Of a stretch of DNA of 64,000 nt, positions 25,173 through 34,850 are shown in pieces. The translations under genes were made by a program, and so were the position numbers. Position 1 is the stretch's first letter. Each line of letters opens with the position of its first letter. Origin of the DNA: VRUE01 sp963703335 (GTDB taxonomy: Bacteria; Actinomycetota; Thermoleophilia; Solirubrobacterales; 70-9); assembly GCA_963703335.1 (NCBI GenBank), contig OY969812.1:1736001-1800000 (forward strand), given 5' to 3'. The notes beneath the pieces are model-generated. The model was not told where the DNA came from, searched no databases, and saw nothing but the letters and a program-made list of their open reading frames with translations.

Positions 25173-28100
25173 TCAGCGGTCGAAGCCCTGGCGGCGCTGC
25201 TCGGCTTCCTCGTCTCCACGTCGCGCGTCGCGACGATAGCTCGCCGCCAGATCGCCGAGAACGGCAGCGCTGCGCGGCCAGCGATCGCGGAAGTCCTTCG
25301 CCTGTTTTTCGAACCCGTCGGCAAGCTCGTGCTCGGCCTCGCCGCCGGCATCAATCGATTTGGAGACGACGCCCCGACTGTTGTATTTGGCGGCCGCCAT
25401 GTTGCGCTCGATGATCCTGCTGTCGAGGTGCTCGAGGACGTTTCGCACCGGCTCGGGCGGCCAGGCGCCGTTGGCATCTTGATGGGCGTAGGCCAGGATT
25501 GCGCCGATCCGGCCTTCGCCTGCCTGTAGCCGGTCGGCCGCGGCGAGGAGCTCCCGAGCCTTCTCTGCCCACGCCTTGAGCGCCTCCTCATCGACTATTC
25601 CGTCGTCAGCTTCGCCGGGCACGCGATGCCAGGCAGAGAGCAGATGGAAGCCGTTCTCGGCGGCCCGTCGGGCGGCCTCGTCCGGTTCGGCGGCCTCGGC
25701 GGAATGTGGCTTATAGATCGCCGAAACCACCCCGACGAAAAAGGCGGGATCGTCGGCGAGGGCCTCATAGAGCGTGGGGACGGAGGGCTCGTGGCCAAGG
25801 GCACCGAGGTATGCCCACTCCAGCTGGCCGAGGCGCTGGATGCCGAGCGTCTCGCGGTGCTGCTCGAGAAACTCGAAAAGCTGGCCAAAGTCGTAGCTGC
25901 CGAGACCGTCGAGCTGGCTCTCGGCGTCGGCCCCGGACAAGGGGACGAGGAGCGCGTCGAGCGCCTCGGCCACAAGCGGCACCAGCTCGCCGGCGGCGAC
26001 GTCCTTTCGCAGGTAGAGGCCGATCAGACGGAGGGCGGTCGCCGGGCGGTGGACACCGAGGAGCTTTTCGGCGGCGAAGGCAAGCCGGGCGAAGTCGGCG
26101 CCAAGACCGTAGGGGGAGAACTCCGACCAGTAGGCGTTCTCGACCTCGGGACCGCGGGAGGAGGCAATCTCCCAGGCCTCCTCCCGCTTGCGGCTGCAGA
26201 GAAGGATGCGAGCGGTGAGCGCCGGCTCGCGAGGGTCGGTGCCGAGGACGTCCCAGCCACCCTGGAGCAGGCGCTTCTCAAAGTAGGCGGCGGCGATCGT
26301 CCGGTCCGCCGCGTCCTCTGAGCCCATTAGCTCCATCAGCGCCTCGTCGTGGCGCCCCTCCGACCCCGCCGCGATCGCCCAGCCGACTGTGCCGGGCTGC
26401 TGAGTGGAGCGCGCCAGCTCGAGCAGCGCGTCGAGTCCGCCCTCGGCTTCGATCTCGGTTGCGGCGGCGGTGCGGCGCTCCTGCAGCTCGGCCTCGAAGG
26501 CGCCCAGATCCTCGAGCCCGGCGCTGGTCAAACCGGGGTGGTGTTCGTCGAAAAGGAAGCGCAGACGCTCGGTGGCGGTGGTAGGGGAGAGGCGCGCCAA
26601 CACGGCCTCGTACTCCTCGAGCTCGCTCGCCGGCAGCGCCCAGTCGGCGTCCGCGTGCTCGCGGTGGCTGGCAACGAAGGCGCGGAGCTCCTCCCAGAGG
26701 TCGGCGCGTTCGGCGGCGTCGAAGTCGGCGCTTCGGGTGGCGATACCTTCGCGGATCATCCCGCGGCCCTCGGGCGGCAGGTCGGCGCCCTTCTCGATGA
26801 GTTTCGCCCAACGCGGCGCCTCCTCGCCGGCGTCTTCAGCAAGCCGCTCGGCGACCGCCTCCACCAGCTCGAAGTACTCGGCGCCCCCAACCTGCCGGCG
26901 CGGTGGAACCCAGTTGCGGTAGGTGGGCTGGGCCGTCGGCATGTGGAAGCCATGGCTATCGGGCAGCATCGACAGCATCAGCCCCCAGGCGACGGTGGGA
27001 TGACGCTCGCGCAACGTGTCGATTACGGCTATCCGCCGCGTGTTATCGACGCAGTTCTCGGGATACCAGGGGCAGAAGACCCGGACGAGGCTCTCCGTTG
27101 GCCGGTTGGAGAGGCTGCCGCCTGGGTCGATCTCGGCCAGGCGGGCGAGGACGTCGACCGCCGCCCCGAAGTGGTCCGTCGACCAGGCCAGCGTCTCCAG
27201 CGCCCAGAGTAGGTGGATGTGGGGAGACCCTGCGGTGAAGAGGGCGCTTTCGCCCTTCGGGTCGGCGAAGAGCGCGGTGACCACTGGCTGCTCGCCCGCC
27301 AATCCGGCACGCACGGCCTCTAGGAAGGAGTCTGGGGCGGCCTCGGCGAGTCGCGGCAGCTGCGGCGCGAGGCTAGACCACAGGGTGCCGGTCTCCTCCT
27401 TATTTGCCTCCTCGCCCAATAGATGGACGAGGTAGGAGGCGCAGTCGCCTCCGCGGCCGTTGCCGGCCTTATCGCCGTTGATCGCGAGCAACAAGATCGA
27501 ATCGGCGAGGCCGTGCTTGAGGGCCGGGCTGTAGGCGCTGGCCTTGTCCTCGAGGCCCGCCTTCCAGCGCTCGCCGGGGGGCAGCGTGAGGGCCGGATCG
27601 ACCTCGAGCAAGACGCTCCGCACCGCCTTCTCGAGGCGATCAAGGTCCTCGTCGCGGAGCTGGTCTGCGAGCTGCAACCAGGCGTCGTATGGCGAAGTCA
27701 GCGCCCACGATCGGCCGAGCCTGACCACGAGCGGATCCTCAGCGGCAGCGAGCTGCTCGAGTGGTTCGCGCAGGTCTTCGCCTACCAGGGCGGCCAGCTC
27801 GGAGATCACCTCCAAGTCTCCAGGGACGGCATCGTTCCAACGGCCTGCCAGGAGGGCGGCGCGGGTAGTGCGGTCGGCGGGCGAACGGGCCCAGGCGGGC
27901 GAGTGGAGGCCGGGGGCGACAGCGAGGCTGCGGCGCAGGGCGAGGACGCTCCGCCGTGCCAGGTAGGCGAGCTCGCGAGAGCGGTCCTCATCTGCGATCC
28001 CGACCTCGGTCAATGCTTCACGCGCTCCCTCGGGGTCGATCGCGGGCAGCTCGTAATCGACGTCGGCGCTGCCCGGCAGCGGCACCAGCACGTGGTGGCG

Positions 28101-28946
28101 CGACCCGCCGGCCGCCTCCTTTCGTACCTCCTCGCCCCTCGGCACCAGGACCAATGAATGCTCGATCCCCTCGAGGGCGCGCCAGGTCGCGACCTGGTCC
28201 ACGAAGGCCAACCGGGCGAGGACCCCACCGGCATCCTCGGCCAAGGAGACGGCGAAGGCGGCGAGGAAGGCCTCGGCCTCTTCGACGCTCGGACCGGAGA
28301 TCGTCGTGATCCCGGCCGAACCTGCGAGGCGCTCTTCCAGTGCCCCGGTGACCTTCTCGCGGCCGGCGAGCAGCAGCTTCGGCGGCATCGCCGGCTGGGT
28401 CGACCCCGCCCAGCGCCGCCACCATGGATCGGCCGCCTGCAGGCCGGAGGAGGCGAGTCCGAGCAACTCGGCCAACCACGCGCTGGTGACCGGTGCTGCT
28501 TCGAGCCAGGTCTCGACGTCGTCGACGCCGAAGGCATGGACCGCCGCCCAGCGCCCCTCGTCCGCTTTCTCCTTGGCCCAATCGGCCCGTTTGGTCCAGG
28601 GCCGCAAGATCGCGGCGACGTAGGTGGCCTCGGCGGTCGGGGTGCCGTCGGGCGTCGTGGTCCGCTTCGCGTAGTCCTCGTCTGCCTTGGCGCCGGAGTT
28701 CCTATTGACTGAGAGCTCCCAGACGGAGAGGCCGGCGGGAATGAAAGGGGTCGCGGCGCCGGAGCGAACCGAGCCGTCCCAGTCGCCCGCTGAGACGCCC
28801 TCGCCAGCGGGGAAGTTGAGGCCGAGGACATCCTCACCCGTCTCGAGGATCAGGCGGCGGAGGAGACGCGGGAACTCGCTCTGAGCTGAGACCCGGTCGG
28901 CCCAGGCGAGCAGCGCGGCGCGCTCGATCCCAAACGGGTCAGGCAT
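25173..28946 (-). CDS. Large (1257-aa) protein of unknown function, nuclease-like N-terminus, helical repeat body
   Basis: I do not recognise a named family. The N-terminal ~100 residues (GDWDGSV, then TPFIPAGLSVWEL and AKADEDYAKRT) have the look of a restriction-endonuclease-like domain: D57, E77 and K87 are candidate active-site residues. Residues ~150-330 resemble a STAND/AAA-type NTPase region, but the expected P-loop position reads TISGPSVEEAEAF, with no GxxxxGK. From ~350 to the end the protein is almost entirely alpha-helical and rich in Leu, Ala and Glu, like a tetratricopeptide or HEAT solenoid. Size, three-part layout and position in the island suggest a defence sensor/effector, but this is inference. 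It is on the same strand as the HNH and RES genes, with a 224-base gap. Confidence 0.6.
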   Translation of the reverse strand: MPDPFGIERAALLAWADRVSAQSEFPRLLRRLILETGEDVLGLNFPAGEGVSAGDWDGSVRSGAATPFIPAGLSVWELSVNRNSGAKADEDYAKRTTTPDGTPTAEATYVAAILRPWTKRADWAKEKADEGRWAAVHAFGVDDVETWLEAAPVTSAWLAELLGLASSGLQAADPWWRRWAGSTQPAMPPKLLLAGREKVTGALEERLAGSAGITTISGPSVEEAEAFLAAFAVSLAEDAGGVLARLAFVDQVATWRALEGIEHSLVLVPRGEEVRKEAAGGSRHHVLVPLPGSADVDYELPAIDPEGAREALTEVGIADEDRSRELAYLARRSVLALRRSLAVAPGLHSPAWARSPADRTTRAALLAGRWNDAVPGDLEVISELAALVGEDLREPLEQLAAAEDPLVVRLGRSWALTSPYDAWLQLADQLRDEDLDRLEKAVRSVLLEVDPALTLPPGERWKAGLEDKASAYSPALKHGLADSILLLAINGDKAGNGRGGDCASYLVHLLGEEANKEETGTLWSSLAPQLPRLAEAAPDSFLEAVRAGLAGEQPVVTALFADPKGESALFTAGSPHIHLLWALETLAWSTDHFGAAVDVLARLAEIDPGGSLSNRPTESLVRVFCPWYPENCVDNTRRIAVIDTLRERHPTVAWGLMLSMLPDSHGFHMPTAQPTYRNWVPPRRQVGGAEYFELVEAVAERLAEDAGEEAPRWAKLIEKGADLPPEGRGMIREGIATRSADFDAAERADLWEELRAFVASHREHADADWALPASELEEYEAVLARLSPTTATERLRFLFDEHHPGLTSAGLEDLGAFEAELQERRTAAATEIEAEGGLDALLELARSTQQPGTVGWAIAAGSEGRHDEALMELMGSEDAADRTIAAAYFEKRLLQGGWDVLGTDPREPALTARILLCSRKREEAWEIASSRGPEVENAYWSEFSPYGLGADFARLAFAAEKLLGVHRPATALRLIGLYLRKDVAAGELVPLVAEALDALLVPLSGADAESQLDGLGSYDFGQLFEFLEQHRETLGIQRLGQLEWAYLGALGHEPSVPTLYEALADDPAFFVGVVSAIYKPHSAEAAEPDEAARRAAENGFHLLSAWHRVPGEADDGIVDEEALKAWAEKARELLAAADRLQAGEGRIGAILAYAHQDANGAWPPEPVRNVLEHLDSRIIERNMAAAKYNSRGVVSKSIDAGGEAEHELADGFEKQAKDFRDRWPRSAAVLGDLAASYRRDARRGDEEAEQRRQGFDR

Positions 28947-29170
28947 TGCGTGACCGAGCCTGTGTCGAGCGGCGTGCGGCGGTGCGTCCGTGTCTCCCTG
29001 TCACAAAGCCCCCTGACCCGCCCGGCGGACGGCTTTCATCTCATCATCGGGTAGGTCGACCGGTGCGACGGCGACCGCGTCTCACCGTAGATGCAGTGCG
29101 CCGATCGCGCAATCTGCGAGACGCTAAAAGCGGAGGTTTTCGCTCGGGCGATCAGATGGCAGGTGCGCGG

Positions 29171-30178
29171 CTATTCCGAAGCCATTCGCTGTCGTCGGAC
29201 GCCTGCGAATCGGGTGGGCGGCCGCCAGCATCGCAGGCGCTCGGTGCCACCGAAGACGGCCAGCCGCTCGACCAGCAGGGCACTCGTCGTCTGTAGATCA
29301 GATTCCCACGGAGTTCCGCGTCCGTCGAGCACCCAGGCCCTGGCTAGGTCCGCAGGTGGGAGCGCGCTCGCGATCGCGAGCTTGTAACGAAGCTCGCCGA
29401 AGAAGATCGCCGTGAAGACGAGCGCCTCGGGGGCGCGAACAACCGAGAGAAGATGCTCGTGGGGACAGAGAAGATCACGCTCGATCGCGTCGGACTCGAG
29501 TTTCTCCGGCACGACGCCTAGTTCGAAGCCTGGTGCGAGCAGGTCGGCATGGAGACGGCCTCGTAGTAGCCAGCGAAGCATCTTCGCCTCGCTCGACTCG
29601 TCGAAGTCGTCCACGGCGAGGTGGCCGAGCCCGAGGCTGACCTTTGCCATGAATCGAGGCCACATCTCGGGCGTTATGCCCCAGCCATGCTCAAAGGTCA
29701 CTTGGTTCGTGACGACCTCACTAGTGACGAGCGAGACGGTCTTGCCGGGGTTCTCCTTGCGCATGCGCTCGAGGCCGCGCTCGAGGTGCCGCTCGGCGTC
29801 CTCTACGGGCGTCACCAGCGTGAAGGTCCCGTCCTCCTCCAGCACTGGCTCGGCGGCCTCGACGGCGACCATCTCGCCGCCGCCCGGCCCCGGCCGCCAG
29901 ACCGCCTTGACCCCCTGGCCAGCCAGGGTGCCGGCGAACTGGTCCCGGGCACGGCGGTTGCGCCGCCGCGGACTGCGGACGTCGTAGGTCGCCCGCAGGA
30001 CCCGTACGTCGCCGTCGCCATTCAGGATCGGGTTGTCGACAGCGAGGGCGCACTGCTCGTTGCACGCGGAGCAGGCGGGTATCTCAAGGTTTCCGCCCAT
30101 GCGAGCAGGGACGGTGTGCTCAACCGTGCGCTCGGCATGGTCCTTCTCACGACCGCAGTAAGGACAGAGAAAACTCAT
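29171..30178 (-). CDS. HNH endonuclease domain protein
   Basis: 335 residues. The HNH/treble-clef module is at the extreme N-terminus: C5-x2-C8, E20-H21, N30, C36-x2-C39 and N40 (pattern CPYCG...VEHTVPARMGGN...CSACN), holding a structural zinc and the metal-dependent catalytic His. The remaining ~290 residues are without recognisable motifs. HNH nucleases cut DNA in restriction, homing or mobile-element contexts. The gene lies between the 1257-aa protein and the HEPN/RES gene on the same strand, all inside the att-flanked segment. Confidence 0.78.
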   Translation of the reverse strand: MSFLCPYCGREKDHAERTVEHTVPARMGGNLEIPACSACNEQCALAVDNPILNGDGDVRVLRATYDVRSPRRRNRRARDQFAGTLAGQGVKAVWRPGPGGGEMVAVEAAEPVLEEDGTFTLVTPVEDAERHLERGLERMRKENPGKTVSLVTSEVVTNQVTFEHGWGITPEMWPRFMAKVSLGLGHLAVDDFDESSEAKMLRWLLRGRLHADLLAPGFELGVVPEKLESDAIERDLLCPHEHLLSVVRAPEALVFTAIFFGELRYKLAIASALPPADLARAWVLDGRGTPWESDLQTTSALLVERLAVFGGTERLRCWRPPTRFAGVRRQRMASE

Positions 30179-30373
30179 TCCCCCAGGATAGGAATATGGC
30201 CTAGCCCGCCTCCCCTGAGGTGGGTGCGCCGCTCCTGGGCGCCGAGGGTCACGGGCAGGGGGCCGTGGCCTCCGGCCTTGCGTGAGCTCGATGGCTTTGT
30301 CGACCGCGCACCCCTAGCGGCGCCGCCTTGGGCCGGGTGAATCGCCTTGCCGACCTGGCGGAGTCCCGCCAAC

Positions 30374-31567
30374 TCAACGGTCCACCTCGCTCCGCTCGAC
30401 CACCTCTCTGAGAACAAGGGACGTTTCCTCATCGACGCCATCCGGATCCCGGCACCCTCGCTCATCGAAGAACAAGGTGGCGTTGACGCCGCCTGAAGAC
30501 CGAGACGACCGGTAGAGCAGCCCGTCGAGCCCACCTGGAAACTCGCTCGCGAACCACTCCGTGACGATCTGGGTCGGGACGTACTCGATGTGAATCACTT
30601 TGTCGTGTACGAATGGCTTGGCAATCTCCTCCACGAAATGCCGCAGGAAAATGTGGCCTGGCCGCAGGGCGCGCTCGGGATCGAGAAGGCTAGGTACGTC
30701 CGGCTGCCGGGAGAGATCGACAACACGCAAGGGCCTCGCGACTTCCAACCTGCCGACGGTGATCGCATTGCGTTCCGGGTTCGCGCTGCGTGCCTCCTCT
30801 CGTGCGGTGGCGGAATCGAAAGCCCCGTAGAACATCGAGACCCCCGCCGGGCTCATTCGGCTTGCGTTGTGAACGCAGTCGGCTTCCGGTGCCCCTAGGT
30901 CCGTGGCGCCGTCCAAGGCTTGGTCACGGCCGTGGGCGCGGGCCCGAAACAACTCCTCACCGGGACCGAGAGTGCGGACCAAGCCTGCCTCGATGACCAC
31001 CTCGCCGATCGCCGTGAGCATTTTTCCGGGCGTCATCTCATCCCGGTCGCGGGGCGCTTCCGCTTCCTCCGCGGAGTAGTCGGAGAAGAAGTAGCGGCGT
31101 TCATGTTTGACGACCCGCACGAAGTCCGACCAGGCGAACCGCAGTCGCTCACTCGGAGTCAGCCGATAGAAGTCTCGCTGCACCCACGCCTGTTCGGGCA
31201 ACGCCCGAACGACGTCCCGAATCAGGTCGGAGTCGTTGAGAGGCCAGTTCAGCCCGTCCGTGACCAGGTTCCAGGTATCGAGGGGCTCCCATACATAGCC
31301 GCCCTCCCAAGGGACCATTTCTTCATCCGCTCCGCCCCACTCCTGCGGCAGGCTCTCCGCGAAGCGCTCGACGATCAGATCGACAGCCGCGGCAAACGGC
31401 TCCTCCACTTCGCGTCCGCAGTAAGAACAAACCGTTGACGTCGCCTCATCCGCAATCAGCACTTCGAGTGCATCGTCCTCGACATGATCGGCGCAGCACC
31501 ACTTTTCTCCCACACTTGACCAGCCACGCTCTTCGTCCTCTTCCATCTGGCGCTTCGCGAACCCCAT
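30374..31567 (-). CDS. HEPN/RES N-terminal domain plus RES-domain toxin-like protein
   Basis: 397 residues. The first ~60 residues have a zinc-like start (KWCCADHVEDDALEVLI, then VCSYCG) followed by a helical part, as in the N-terminal domain that accompanies RES domains. From about residue 200 the RES core is seen: GEELFRARAHG (first Arg), NASRMSPAGVSMFYGAFD (second Arg and Tyr) and later EEIAKPF. RES toxins phosphorolyse NAD+ and deplete the cell. Here the RES domain is fused to the N-terminal domain and lacks the usual separate Xre antitoxin next door. It may be an abortive-infection effector. Confidence 0.75.
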   Translation of the reverse strand: MGFAKRQMEEDEERGWSSVGEKWCCADHVEDDALEVLIADEATSTVCSYCGREVEEPFAAAVDLIVERFAESLPQEWGGADEEMVPWEGGYVWEPLDTWNLVTDGLNWPLNDSDLIRDVVRALPEQAWVQRDFYRLTPSERLRFAWSDFVRVVKHERRYFFSDYSAEEAEAPRDRDEMTPGKMLTAIGEVVIEAGLVRTLGPGEELFRARAHGRDQALDGATDLGAPEADCVHNASRMSPAGVSMFYGAFDSATAREEARSANPERNAITVGRLEVARPLRVVDLSRQPDVPSLLDPERALRPGHIFLRHFVEEIAKPFVHDKVIHIEYVPTQIVTEWFASEFPGGLDGLLYRSSRSSGGVNATLFFDERGCRDPDGVDEETSLVLREVVERSEVDR

Positions 31568-31692
31568 TCTCGGATCCTCGCACTAAAGCCAAGCTCCAAC
31601 GCCGCGACTGCTCAACTTTGCTGCCGGAGTTCCCTGCAGCGAGATAGTCTCCGGCCGGATCGGCCGGGCCGATTAGCTTTCAGTAATGACAG

Positions 31693-32730
31693 TTATCGGG
31701 CTCTATACGGAATGACTGCAGCGGGTCTATCGAGCTCGAGTTCGAGCAAGCCGGCGAACTGACTCGCTGCCATTCGCTCACGGATCTCGCGAGCGTGGCG
31801 GGCATCATCGAAAAGGTGTGTGTAGACGTCGAGGGTGATCGTGATGCTGGCGTGGCCGAGAATGCGGCTGACCTGGGCTACGTCGAGGCCGAGGTCGACG
31901 ATCAGGTGGCTGGCGAAGGTGTGGCGGAGGTCGTGGAAGCGGAGTAGGGCTTGTCCGTCGTCGTTGAGTCTCGCATCGTCGGCGGCTTTCTTCAGGACCC
32001 GCCTTGCGACGTTCCGCTCTCCGAACGGCGTGCCGCGTGAGGTCACGAAGACCCAGTCGGTCGGCGCCGCGAATGGAGTGGCGCGACGGTGGGCAGCGAG
32101 GCGGTCGGAGAGTTGGGGGACCAACGGCACCTCCCGGACTGAAGCGGGCGTCTTGGGTGCGACGCGCCGGGCCGGTTCGCCGTGATGAGGGCGGGAGAGT
32201 TGCGCCCGCACCCGGATCAGCCCAGCAGCGAAATCGATGTTTGCCCAAGTAAGTCCGAGGAGCTCTGAGATGCGCAGGCCGCTAAAGAGAGCGGTCTCGA
32301 CCAGGATGCGTCCTCGTGACGGGCAGGCATCCAGCAGCCGCTCGATCTCCGCCTGTCCCAGCACCCGACCCCGAGGGCGTCGCGGCGGGCGTGGTCGCTC
32401 TGCGGGCTCAAGCAGCTCAACGGGGTCGTTGAGGATCCAGCCGCGGCGGCGCGCGAAGCGCAGCACGCTCTGCAGGGTCGACAGTGCGTTGGCCGTCGTC
32501 TTGGGCGATCGACCCGCAGTTCGCAGTTCGGTAATCAGGCCGGCTACGTCTTCAACCCCGATCGAGGCGATCCGACGAGAGCACAGTCGGGGCAGGAGGT
32601 CGTGGTCGAGGTGGAAGCGGTGGGCCTCGTAGGTACGCGGGTGACGATCGCCGGCCACCACCCTCGCCTCGAAGCGCTCGCTCCATCGTGCCGCGACGGT
32701 GTCGAAGCGCAGCCGGGGTGAGGCTGGCAC
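31693..32730 (-). CDS. Tyrosine-type site-specific integrase (N-terminus shifted)
   Basis: The open part (345 residues) holds a core-binding domain (residues ~10-95, with RHPRTYEAHRFHLDHDLLPR) and a full catalytic domain: R153 in GLRISELLGL, HDLRH with H266 and R269, GHASI with H293 and the nucleophile Y303 in DVYTHLF. It integrates circular DNA at a short att core, here probably the tRNA 3' half 295 bases upstream at 33025. The arm-binding domain is in another frame (see 32738-32912). Orientation towards the left places attP ahead of the gene, the usual order. Confidence 0.88.
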   Translation of the reverse strand: MPASPRLRFDTVAARWSERFEARVVAGDRHPRTYEAHRFHLDHDLLPRLCSRRIASIGVEDVAGLITELRTAGRSPKTTANALSTLQSVLRFARRRGWILNDPVELLEPAERPRPPRRPRGRVLGQAEIERLLDACPSRGRILVETALFSGLRISELLGLTWANIDFAAGLIRVRAQLSRPHHGEPARRVAPKTPASVREVPLVPQLSDRLAAHRRATPFAAPTDWVFVTSRGTPFGERNVARRVLKKAADDARLNDDGQALLRFHDLRHTFASHLIVDLGLDVAQVSRILGHASITITLDVYTHLFDDARHAREIRERMAASQFAGLLELELDRPAAVIPYRAR

Positions 32731-32737
32731 CCGACCC

Positions 32738-32912
32738 GCCTCGAGGGCGCGATCAGATCTTCACGGGCGCGCCGGGCCGCGGCCAGGTCGTTGCCGGCGG
32801 TGCGGAAGTGAAGGCGCCCGCCGCGGCGGGCGCAGACCGCGAAGTTGCCGTTCGCCTGTCTGTAGATGCCGCGCTCCACACGGGTCCGGCGCTGCTTCGT
32901 CCCGTCTGCCAT
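32738..32912 (-). pseudogene. Out-of-frame N-terminal arm-binding domain of the integrase
   Basis: From ATG 32912 the frame reads MADGTKQRRTRVERGIYRQA, then GNFAVCARRGG and ARRAREDLIA, a typical AP2-like/arm-binding integrase start. At about 32740-32752 the sensible continuation (LEAGRVPASPRLRF) lies in the catalytic frame, so a single-base indel in GAGGGCGCG separates the halves. Either the integrase is dead or the base is an assembly error. Confidence 0.65.
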
Positions 32913-32935
32913 CGGTGTCCTCCCGCCACTGCGGG

Positions 32936-32974
32936 GTTGACCTACGGTTGACTTCCGTAAAAGAGGCTGACGAC
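32936..32974. repeat. Integrase-arm-like direct repeat, copy 1
   Basis: GTTGACCTACGGTTGACT followed by a third degenerate GCTGACGAC unit lies just upstream of the integrase start. The same block recurs at 36551-36588 in front of att copy D, where no integrase remains. The repeated GTTGAC units at helical spacing suit arm-type integrase binding sites. Confidence 0.5.
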
Positions 32975-33024
32975 AAGACGTTTCGCTGTCAAGCGGAAAG
33001 CCGTGATGTGCAGGGAGACTCCGA

Positions 33025-33066
33025 TGGAGCTAGGCGGATTCGAACCGCCGACCTCCTGGGTGCGAT
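33025..33066 (-). repeat. tRNA 3'-half att-like repeat, copy C
   Basis: Identical 42-base tRNA 3' half as copies B and D, positioned 113 bases upstream of the integrase reading frame. It is the best candidate for the attachment site of the element that carries the 1257-aa, HNH, RES and integrase genes. Confidence 0.8.
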
Positions 33067-33147
33067 TTTTCCAGGGCTTTACGGTGATCGCTGGTTTTGC
33101 GCAGCTTCACTAGATGAGCAGGGATATGCGGCGATATGCGGGGAGTC

Positions 33148-33171
33148 GGGCACTCTTGGCGAGAAGTGCCC
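33148..33171. repeat. Conserved hairpin motif next to att copy C
   Basis: GGGCACT and AGTGCCC arms flank CTTGGCGAGA; preceded by GGGATATGCGGCGATATGCG and GGGGAGTC repeats as at copies B and D. The 32913-33261 gap contains the arm repeats, att copy and this hairpin but no gene. Confidence 0.65.
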
Positions 33172-33261
33172 GAAATGAGAGAGGGCGGTTGGAGAGCACC
33201 GCTCTTTCGCCTTATCACGGCTGCACACCCTGATCACTCGGGCAGTTCCTATTGAAATAAG

Positions 33262-34848
33262 GTGCCGCGCGTGGCGAGGGGCGCGGGAGCGAAATCGAAA
33301 GGCCAGAGCAGCGAAGCCGTAGCGGGTCGCAGATCTAAGCAGAACGAGAAGCCACCCCGCTTTCCTCGCAGTCGACGTCTGCGGCTCGCGATTGCGGCCA
33401 TGCTCGCGCTGCTGGCAGGCGTCATCTACTACGTCGGGGGCAACTACCCCGTCGAACAGGACGTCGAACTCGCCGTCAGCGCCGACCAAGGCGAAGCGAC
33501 GGTGGCGATCGCGGCAGAGAAGTTCGGAGTCAGCCCCGGCTGCGGTTGCCAGAACCCGGAAGGCGGTGATCTCGACTGGACCGGCCTCGCCCTGCCTTCA
33601 GAACGGTTCCGTCTCGGCGTCGAGGCTGCGCCCGCGAACAACGTCGCCAAGGGGGTTTGGCACTTGACCGTGATGGCTCCCGATGCCGACCACATCGATT
33701 GGTACGCGCCCCCTTACGCGACTATCGAGATGCGGGTAACGGTCCATCGCGGGAGCCTCGACTGGCGCCTGTTCGAAGGTCGTACCACCCTCCTGGAGAT
33801 GATCGGAACCGGACCGATCGGGGTCGAACAGGACCCCCGATTCCCCTATGCGGCACTGCTGCCCGCCGCTGGCGGAGAGACCACGGCGATCTCACGCGCG
33901 CCGGTTCGCCCGGGTGCGGGAGGCTCACTCGACCTGGCCAGCTCCGCGCCCAGCCGTGGGTGGGTGACCTTTCCCCGGGGCGTCGATAACTCCGAAATGA
34001 GCGTCGAGGCCACGCAGCGCGGGCCGATGATCGACGTGATCGGCCCGACCACCTTTAGCCTCGGGCGGGCGGAAGGCGCGCAGATCTATGCCGGCCAAAA
34101 GCTGCTCCGAGGCATCCGGCCGAGCGACAGGGTGACGGTGCGGTTGCGGACTCCCTACTCGCTGCGCCTTTTCCCGAGCCCGGCGCCGCGGCCCTGGGTC
34201 GAGGTCCAGCCGACGGTCTGGCGCGAAGAGCTTTCTGCGCTCGACAACGCGGCCAAAGTGCGCCGGGCAGAACGGCGCGGCCCAGCGATAAGTGGACGCA
34301 GAATCATCGATTATTCCCTGCCCGCATTCACTGTCCACCTCTCGAACCTCTCGGTTCCCGATGAACGGACCTGGTCCACCTTCGCCACTCGCTCGGCGAG
34401 CAGGGTGACGATTCACCGCATGATCCCCGTAAGTTTCCACGACACCTACGTCCATGGCAGATTCGGGCTGCCGCCGGTCTCGGCCCAGCCCGAGGTCGGT
34501 GTCTTCGGCAACGTCACTCACTATGAGTCCGACGCCGTGCGCGGGGAGCTGATCGCTGATTCAGATAGCTCCCGAATTAGCGACGGCGAGACGATCTCGG
34601 TGGACTCCGCCAGCGGACTCGACGCCGGTAAGTACCGCTTCACGCCGCTGATCTCGGCGGGCGTCCCGACAGAACAGGCGAACGTCGCCGGCGAGGGCAA
34701 GGTGGCGGTCGACGGCGATCCGCGGACTACGCTGGGCTGGCTGCGCTGGGTCGCGGCGGCGATCGCGGCGGCCGTGATCGGTCTGGCGATCCACGCGCTC
34801 GCCTCCTGGGTCAACCGCGGCCACCCGACTGACAGTCACTCGGTCTAG
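33262..34848 (+). CDS. Unknown protein anchored by N- and C-terminal helices
   Basis: 528 residues. A basic N-terminus (1-40) precedes one helix (about 41-58). A long polar, beta-rich segment then faces the opposite side, and a second helix (about 497-517) precedes a short polar tail. A GCGC cysteine pair occurs near residue 94. The middle resembles no family I can name. The GTG start has no clear ribosome site, so the true start may be a later GTG. It is followed three bases later by another membrane-anchored gene, so the two may be an operon delivered with the third integrated segment. Confidence 0.55.
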   Translation: MPRVARGAGAKSKGQSSEAVAGRRSKQNEKPPRFPRSRRLRLAIAAMLALLAGVIYYVGGNYPVEQDVELAVSADQGEATVAIAAEKFGVSPGCGCQNPEGGDLDWTGLALPSERFRLGVEAAPANNVAKGVWHLTVMAPDADHIDWYAPPYATIEMRVTVHRGSLDWRLFEGRTTLLEMIGTGPIGVEQDPRFPYAALLPAAGGETTAISRAPVRPGAGGSLDLASSAPSRGWVTFPRGVDNSEMSVEATQRGPMIDVIGPTTFSLGRAEGAQIYAGQKLLRGIRPSDRVTVRLRTPYSLRLFPSPAPRPWVEVQPTVWREELSALDNAAKVRRAERRGPAISGRRIIDYSLPAFTVHLSNLSVPDERTWSTFATRSASRVTIHRMIPVSFHDTYVHGRFGLPPVSAQPEVGVFGNVTHYESDAVRGELIADSDSSRISDGETISVDSASGLDAGKYRFTPLISAGVPTEQANVAGEGKVAVDGDPRTTLGWLRWVAAAIAAAVIGLAIHALASWVNRGHPTDSHSV

Positions 34849-34850
34849 CG

